From JAGWGI01 sp050749785 (lineage in GTDB: Archaea; Micrarchaeota; Micrarchaeia; Micrarchaeales; CABMGC01), in the NCBI GenBank assembly GCA_050749785.1, contig JBOGSA010000032.1, positions 1-9,862 on the forward strand: 9,862 nucleotides of DNA. The letters are read 5' to 3'. Shown piece after piece: positions 5,827 through 9,862 of this stretch (the stretch's first letter is position 1; every line of letters starts with the position of its first letter). The notes below the pieces were generated by a model. The model made no database searches. It was not told the DNA's origin and was given only the letters and a program-made list of their open reading frames with translations. The position numbers and the translations under genes are program-made.

Positions 5827-6828
5827 ATGCCCACAGATTCTGATTCTGCAAAGGGCGCAATGACCAGTCTTGTCACAGGAGCTAACGGAAAGACCGGAAA
5901 GCAACTGATAAGGATGCTTCTCAATCGCGGCGACATGGTAAGGGCACTTGTGAAAAGAAAGGAATTTGTGCTGCAGCTCCCACAAGGAGTGATACCATTT
6001 CTAGGCGACATAACAGATGAGCATGTGTTAATCGATGCATGCAAGGGAGTAGACAACGTATACCACCTAGCCGCGATAGTCAGCGAATATAGGGCTGTGA
6101 CAGAGGAGCTGATGAGGGTGAATGTGCAGGGAACCGACAATATAATGAAAGCGTGCGAGGCAGCAAAGGTCAAGCACATGGTGTTTTTGAGCACTCTTGA
6201 TGTTTACGGCCACGACCGCAAGGAGGTTCTAACAGAAGAATCAAAACTAGATCCCAAGGACAGGTATGGATTGAGCAAAGTGCTTGCAGAAAAGGAGGTA
6301 CTAAAATACACTGGAAGGGTGCCGTTCACGATATTTAGGGTCGGACAGATCTACGGGCCAGGATTTGAATACTATTTCTTCAAGGTGTTCAAGGTGATAA
6401 GGGACCAGAAGGCGTACATAATCGGGGACGGAAAGAACAAGCTAAATCTTATCCACATAGACGACTGCCTAAGGGCGATGATACTTGCGACCACAAATCC
6501 CATGAGCAAATACAAGATCTACAACCTCACCGACGGCAGGCCTTATACGCAGCTTCAACTCCTTGAACTGGCAGCAGACATCATGAAAGTCCCACGGCCA
6601 TCGCGTCATATAAGCAAGTTCATAGTGAAGATGGTCGCAAAGCAAAGAGGGCTCGACAGCGATGAGATAAGGTTTTTGACCAGCAACAGGGAAATCGATG
6701 CAAGCAAGGTAAAAAAAGAGCTCGGGTTCGAGGCAAAGATAACAGTTGAGGATGGGGCAGGCGCGTTCATCAAGCAGTTCCTAGACGAAGGGGCGAAGGC
6801 GAACATGAGCATAGAATCCCTCTTTTAA
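5827..6828 (+). CDS. NAD(P)-dependent extended SDR epimerase/dehydratase
   Basis: This 333-aa Rossmann-fold enzyme belongs to the extended short-chain dehydrogenase/reductase group (nucleotide-sugar epimerases and dehydratases, 3-beta-hydroxysteroid dehydrogenase-like and dihydroflavonol-reductase-like enzymes). The cofactor motif TGANGKTG is at 17-24, the acidic turn GDITD at 60-64, HLAA at 80-83, the active-site serine/threonine strand STLDVYG at 122-128, and the catalytic YGLSK at 147-151. RVGQIYGPG (171-179) and LIHIDDC (208-214) are typical of the epimerase branch. The substrate cannot be read from sequence. ATG 5827 follows the PRODH-like stop with no gap and has GGTG five bases upstream. 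An internal ATG at 5860 would put the start nearer the glycine motif, as in most relatives, but has no clear ribosome-binding site. Confidence 0.9.
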   Translation: MPTDSDSAKGAMTSLVTGANGKTGKQLIRMLLNRGDMVRALVKRKEFVLQLPQGVIPFLGDITDEHVLIDACKGVDNVYHLAAIVSEYRAVTEELMRVNVQGTDNIMKACEAAKVKHMVFLSTLDVYGHDRKEVLTEESKLDPKDRYGLSKVLAEKEVLKYTGRVPFTIFRVGQIYGPGFEYYFFKVFKVIRDQKAYIIGDGKNKLNLIHIDDCLRAMILATTNPMSKYKIYNLTDGRPYTQLQLLELAADIMKVPRPSRHISKFIVKMVAKQRGLDSDEIRFLTSNREIDASKVKKELGFEAKITVEDGAGAFIKQFLDEGAKANMSIESLF

Positions 6829-6850
6829 GCGTTTTGTTGCCTATATTATA

Positions 6851-6855
6851 GTGAT
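6851..6855 (+). promoter_or_regulatory. Ribosome-binding site of GGGP synthase
   Basis: GTGAT, complementary to the archaeal 16S rRNA 3' end (AUCAC), lies three bases before ATG 6859. It fixes this start and implies translation from a leadered, probably polycistronic mRNA. A TATA-like CTATATTATAG sits just upstream at 6841-6851, but is too close to the ATG for a leaderless start. Confidence 0.5.
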
Positions 6856-6858
6856 TAT

Positions 6859-7644
6859 ATGAAGATCGGAAAGGTTGAAACTTACATTAACAAGGCGCTC
6901 GCCGAGAAGGGCTCGCTATTATTCATGCTCGTCGACCCGGTAGACTATAAGAGCCCGGAGGCTGCGGCAAAGGCGGGAATAGAGAGCATCAACGCAGGTG
7001 CTGACCTAGTGCTGATTGGAGGAAGCATAGGAGCGCAAGGAGAGCTGCTAGATGAAGTATCCAAGCAGATAAAAGATAAGTCGAATGGAGTTCCGGTGGT
7101 TCTTTTCCCGGGAAACATCGCGACTCTAACAAAGTACGCTGATGCTGTATACTTCATGTCGCTGCTCAATGCAAGGAATCCGTACTGGATAACCCAGGCG
7201 CAGATGCTTGCAGCTCCGCTAATTAGGCACATGAACATCGAGCCGCTGCCGGTAGGATACATAGTAGTTGAACCGGGAGGAACAGTTGGATGGGTGGGCG
7301 ATGTAAACATGATTCCAAGGGAGAAGCCAAAGATTGCGGCTGCTCTTGCAAACGCGGGCGAGTTCCTAGGCAACAGATTCATAGTAACAGATGCAGGATC
7401 CAATCCACAGCTCCAGAATCTCGGACCAATTCCTTCGCCGATAATAAGCGCGGTAAAGGCATCGATAACAGTTCCATATATCGTAGGCGGCGGGATAAAG
7501 ACGCCAGAGCAGCTCCGAGAAGTTTACAAGGCCGGTGCAGATATCGCGCAAATAGGCGCAGTGCTCGAGGAGGCAAAGGACCACAAGAAGATAGTGGAGC
7601 AGTTCGCAAAGGTCGCAAAGGAAGAAGGTAAAAAGAAGAGATAG
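6859..7644 (+). CDS. Geranylgeranylglyceryl phosphate synthase
   Basis: This enzyme makes the first ether bond of archaeal membrane lipids by joining sn-glycerol-1-phosphate to geranylgeranyl diphosphate at the cytosolic face of the membrane. The 261 aa show the PcrB/GGGPS TIM barrel: MLVDPVD (23-29), LVLIGGS (50-56), VLFPGN (81-86), YFMSLLNARNPYWI (98-111), the family hallmark GYIVVEPGGTVGWVGD (133-148), TDAGS (177-181) and the phosphate-binding VGGGIKTPEQ (209-218). The long form and the GWVG signature point to the larger, mainly archaeal group of the family. Two usually conserved sites differ: DPVD where many members have DPDK or DPEK, and TDAGS where most have EAGS. The C-terminus is lysine-rich. 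The gene is 30 bp after the SDR gene and 10 bp before the NFACT gene. Confidence 0.95.
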   Translation: MKIGKVETYINKALAEKGSLLFMLVDPVDYKSPEAAAKAGIESINAGADLVLIGGSIGAQGELLDEVSKQIKDKSNGVPVVLFPGNIATLTKYADAVYFMSLLNARNPYWITQAQMLAAPLIRHMNIEPLPVGYIVVEPGGTVGWVGDVNMIPREKPKIAAALANAGEFLGNRFIVTDAGSNPQLQNLGPIPSPIISAVKASITVPYIVGGGIKTPEQLREVYKAGADIAQIGAVLEEAKDHKKIVEQFAKVAKEEGKKKR

Positions 7645-7654
7645 GTTTTGTTTT

Positions 7655-8752
7655 ATGCGACAGATTGCATCAATAGAGATACACGCCATGGTAAATGAGC
7701 TGCGGAGTCTGCATGACTCTTACCTAAAGAAGTTCTACGATCTTGGGAACGATTCCTTCAGGCTGCTTTTTTCATCGGCGACACAGAGCAGCGTAGTCTA
7801 CATAAAGCTGCTTCAGGCGATAAACCTCACAACAATAACTGAAGAGGTAGACGAGCCCACAAATTTTGCCAAGGGAATAAGGAAAAGACTGTTGGGAAAA
7901 AAGCTGGTTTCAGTAAGACAACATTACTCAGATAGGATAATAGTCCTGGATTTCGCTGGTGACGAGGGTTACAGGCTCATAATTGAGATGTTCGGAAAGG
8001 GAAACATCATACTCACAGACAAGGAGTACATGACATTGCTCGTTTACAACATCGCAAAGCAAAAGGACAGAGAGACAGTTCCCAAAGCCATCTACCAATT
8101 CCCAGAGAGCATAAAAGTCGATGTAGATTCCATAACAAAGGAGCAGCTCAAGCAGATAGCAGAAAAGGTGAGCCTTAGTGGCGAGAGGATAATAAAGGAG
8201 CTCTCAACCAATCTTGACATCGGACCACTCTACCTTGAAGACGTACTCAACAGGTCGCTCATAAATCCGAAGTCAAAGGGAAACGAGCTCCAGGGAAACA
8301 CACTGCTTGTGCAGAACATGGCCGAATTCTTCAAAAATGTAAAGACTCCGACTCCGATAATCTACTCGAAGGAGGGAGAGTATGTTGATTATGCGATAGT
8401 GCCGATAATCAAGTATAAGGACTGTGATGCAATCGAGTTTGACACATTAAGCAAGGCGATGGAGAAGTTCTATCTATCTGAGAGGACAAATCTCGAGAGG
8501 AACGAGGCAGAACTAGACCAGCTAAAGGCAAACATCGCACGGCAAAAAGAGATCCTCGAGGAATTGAAGACCTCAGAGGTACAATGCACCGCGTCGGGCC
8601 ACAAGATAATGGAGAACATGAATCTCATAAACTCAATAATAAATTATATCAACCAGAAGAGAAGGGTCACGGTGGAAGAGATGAAGGAAAATTTCGGAAT
8701 AGTCAAATCTATAGACCTTAAAAAGAAGGACGTAGTAATAGAAGTCGAGTGA
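7655..8752 (+). CDS. NFACT-family (RqcH/Rqc2-like) protein lacking the C-terminal NFACT-R domain
   Basis: Full-length archaeal and bacterial RqcH binds the obstructed 50S subunit and, with tRNA, adds a C-terminal tail to the stalled chain. This 365-aa protein has the NFACT-N domain (1 to about 155). It includes the Asp-Arg pair needed by RqcH/Rqc2 (SDRIIVLDF, D93/R94) and IEMFGKGNIIL (110-120). Glu8 sits where the family often has Asp. A helix-hairpin-helix segment follows (about 160-200), then the linker (VDYAIVPIIKYKD to AMEKFYLSERTN, 244-279) and a charged coiled coil (about 275-305). The frame ends after KKKDVVIEVE, just where the NFACT-R (DUF814) domain normally begins. Family members usually have 550-700 aa. 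RNase Z starts four bases later, so no lost C-terminus lies downstream. The protein is either a real short form or half of a split gene. Confidence 0.9.
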   Translation: MRQIASIEIHAMVNELRSLHDSYLKKFYDLGNDSFRLLFSSATQSSVVYIKLLQAINLTTITEEVDEPTNFAKGIRKRLLGKKLVSVRQHYSDRIIVLDFAGDEGYRLIIEMFGKGNIILTDKEYMTLLVYNIAKQKDRETVPKAIYQFPESIKVDVDSITKEQLKQIAEKVSLSGERIIKELSTNLDIGPLYLEDVLNRSLINPKSKGNELQGNTLLVQNMAEFFKNVKTPTPIIYSKEGEYVDYAIVPIIKYKDCDAIEFDTLSKAMEKFYLSERTNLERNEAELDQLKANIARQKEILEELKTSEVQCTASGHKIMENMNLINSIINYINQKRRVTVEEMKENFGIVKSIDLKKKDVVIEVE

Positions 8753-8754
8753 TC
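8749..8754 (+). promoter_or_regulatory. Ribosome-binding site of RNase Z
   Basis: GTGATC matches six bases of the archaeal anti-Shine-Dalgarno sequence (GAUCAC), ends two bases before ATG 8757, and contains the TGA stop of the upstream NFACT gene. This indicates a polycistronic mRNA with termination-linked translation of RNase Z. Confidence 0.55.
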
Positions 8755-8756
8755 GC

Positions 8757-9647
8757 ATGTTGAAGATAACTCTCTTAGGTACATCGGGTTCCACCCCGAC
8801 AAAGGCAAGGGGAATGCCGAGTGTAGCGATTGCATACGAGGGAAGAGTATACCTCTTTGACTGCGGAGAGGGAACGCAGATGAAGATGCTAGAGTACGAA
8901 GTAAACATGTCAAAGGTCGAGGCGGTATTCCTTAGCCACATCCACGGCGACCACATAATAGGTATAGCAGGACTGGTCAGGACGCTTGGACTCAACAACA
9001 GGAAGAGACCGCTCACAATATACGTGCCAAAAGGACACGAGTCAGCTGTTAAGGCGCTGATAACATTCGATAAGGCGATGATACAGTATCCGATAATAAT
9101 CAAGGGAATAACTGCAGGCACCTTCTACAAGGAGAAGGATTTCACAATAAGCGCATTCAAGCTCAGTCATCAGATAACAACATTCGGCTATCTGTTCGCG
9201 GAGAATGACAAGAGGAGGTTCAACAAGGAGAAGTGCAAAGCACTTGGAATAAGGGGAATGGCGTTTGCGGAACTTGAAAAGAGAAAAAGGATAAGAATTG
9301 GTAAGCGCATAATCAAAATTGAGAGCGTAACCACACTGCAGAAGGGAAAGAGGGTGCTCTATGTCACAGATACGCGTCCGATGAAGACAACGGCCAAGGC
9401 GGCAAAGGGCGCTGACATACTCATTCATGAGGCAGCGTACACGGAAAAGGAGAGACATCTCGCAGTTGAGAGGAAACATTCCACAGCATATGAAGCGGCG
9501 CATGTTGCAAAGCTCGCAGGAGTGAAGATGCTGATACTCACGCATCTAAGCGCAAGGCACAGGGAGCCAGATGCGCTTTATACTGAAGCAAAAAAGGTTT
9601 TCAAGAACACAGTAGTAGGAAACGACGGATACACGACAGAAATATGA
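8757..9647 (+). CDS. rnz: Ribonuclease Z (tRNA 3' endonuclease)
   Basis: RNase Z cuts pre-tRNA after the discriminator base so that CCA can be added, which this organism needs because neither tRNA gene here encodes CCA. The 296 aa show the metallo-beta-lactamase fold with the expected metal ligands: GTSGSTPT (8-15), the DCGEGTQ loop (35-41), the HIHGDH zinc motif (61-66), LSHQ (137-140, His138), VTDTRP (203-208, Asp205), LIHEAAY (222-228), the HST motif (241-243) and LTHLSAR (261-267, His263). The flexible-arm region (about 151-185, KRRFNKEKCKALGIRG) is the short form found in archaea and bacteria. It is the last protein gene of the cluster, and its TGA stop is three bases before tRNA-Val. 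Confidence 0.96.
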   Translation: MLKITLLGTSGSTPTKARGMPSVAIAYEGRVYLFDCGEGTQMKMLEYEVNMSKVEAVFLSHIHGDHIIGIAGLVRTLGLNNRKRPLTIYVPKGHESAVKALITFDKAMIQYPIIIKGITAGTFYKEKDFTISAFKLSHQITTFGYLFAENDKRRFNKEKCKALGIRGMAFAELEKRKRIRIGKRIIKIESVTTLQKGKRVLYVTDTRPMKTTAKAAKGADILIHEAAYTEKERHLAVERKHSTAYEAAHVAKLAGVKMLILTHLSARHREPDALYTEAKKVFKNTVVGNDGYTTEI

Positions 9648-9650
9648 TTT

Positions 9651-9721
9651 GGAGGCATCGTCTAGTGGTAGGATGACAGATTGACATTCTGTAGGCAGGA
9701 GTCCGATTCTCCTTGCCTCCA
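9651..9721 (+). tRNA. tRNA-Val (GAC)
   Basis: Acceptor GGAGGCA (9651-9657) pairs with TGCCTCC (9714-9720), and the discriminator is A (9721). The D stem is GTCT/GGAT with G-T wobbles and a GG pair in the loop. The anticodon stem ACAGA/TCTGT closes loop TTGACAT (9681-9687), giving anticodon GAC. The variable loop is four bases. The T stem AGGAG/CTCCT closes TCCGATT, where the second loop base (position 55) is C instead of the near-universal T. There is no intron and no encoded CCA. I see no TATA box at the right distance upstream, which would lie inside the RNase Z gene, so the tRNA is probably cut out of the RNase Z transcript. Confidence 0.92.
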
Positions 9722-9754
9722 TATAACTCAGAGTAACGTGTATCTTGGCTAATC

Positions 9755-9764
9755 TTTATATATT
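9755..9764 (+). promoter_or_regulatory. TATA box for the gene starting at 9784
   Basis: TTTATATATT is centred about 24 bp upstream of GTG 9784, fitting a leaderless archaeal transcript. The T-rich tail of this element (TTTTT at 9763-9767) could also end transcription from the tRNA-Val side. Confidence 0.55.
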
Positions 9765-9783
9765 TTTCTACCATCAATATATT

Positions 9784-9862
9784 GTGGAAGATGAGAAGGC
9801 AAGCTTGCACAGAAAAATAGAAGACCTACTTAAGAGAATCTCAAAGCGCAAGATGCCTGAAA
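9784..9862 (+). CDS. Start of an unidentified protein, cut by the window edge
   Basis: From GTG 9784 the frame stays open to the window end (26 complete codons). The product starts MEDEKASLHRKIEDLLKR and continues with a basic, helix-forming SKRKMPE stretch. The TATA box at 9755-9764 at the correct distance supports GTG as a leaderless start. The alternative ATG at 9790 is in another frame and meets a stop after nine codons. Too little is present to name a family. Confidence 0.5.
   Translation, partial: MEDEKASLHRKIEDLLKRISKRKMPE

Noticed and set aside
8750..9000. Frameshifted remnant of the NFACT C-terminal domain after 8752
   Set aside because: The downstream sequence is wholly taken by RNase Z with its own ribosome-binding site. 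No DUF814-like residues appear in the other frames.
9042..9545. 167-aa minus-strand ORF over RNase Z
   Set aside because: RNase Z on the plus strand has all metal-binding motifs; the Cys/Leu/Arg-rich antisense frame is a by-product.
1..9862. CRISPR arrays, insertion sequences, phage genes or toxin-antitoxin pairs
   Set aside because: No spaced direct repeats, transposase motifs, terminal repeats or paired small genes are seen on either strand.

Overview
The window comes from an archaeon. Most genes are archaeal-type: a single-subunit NAC with a UBA tail, a DUF424 protein, geranylgeranylglyceryl phosphate (GGGP) synthase for ether lipids, TruD, and a serine tRNA with what looks like a short intron in its anticodon arm. 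Transcription signals also look archaeal: AT-rich TATA-like boxes lie about 20-33 bp upstream of start codons with little or no leader, and genes inside the cluster carry GTGAT/GGTG ribosome-binding sites. The overlapping stops, short spacers and a truncated NFACT protein would suit a small-genome DPANN archaeon (for example Micrarchaeota or a relative). That placement is inference only. I see no rRNA, CRISPR array, insertion sequence or phage gene.

Layout. Positions 1-149 have no ORF but contain four potential hairpins in a row, so they may be the end of an unidentified structured RNA. Next come an orphan 320-aa protein (150-1112), NAC (1187-1531) and a convergent DUF424 gene (1528-1836), these last two sharing a CTAG stop. 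A candidate intron-containing tRNA-Ser(CGA) sits at 1900-1995 and ends in a T run that touches the stop of a convergent membrane glycosyltransferase (3564-2002). TruD (4883-3633) is on the same strand as the glycosyltransferase.

After a divergent promoter region with a perfect 8-bp inverted repeat, a plus-strand cluster runs from 4987 to 9721. It encodes a proline-dehydrogenase-like protein, an extended SDR epimerase/dehydratase, GGGP synthase, an NFACT (RqcH/Rqc2) protein without its C-terminal domain, RNase Z and tRNA-Val(GAC). Gaps in the last part of the cluster are 0-30 nt. A new open frame begins at GTG 9784 and runs off the window.

How the genes relate. The window is mostly housekeeping: nascent-chain handling (NAC, NFACT), tRNA maturation and modification (TruD, RNase Z, two tRNA genes), and envelope chemistry (GGGP synthase, glycosyltransferase, perhaps the SDR). 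RNase Z is followed three bases later by tRNA-Val, a natural RNase Z substrate. I found no clear new defence or mobile system. The points most worth checking are the non-canonical tRNA intron, the shortened NFACT protein, the structured leader at 1-149, the orphan protein, the divergent PRODH-like protein and the inverted repeat in its promoter.
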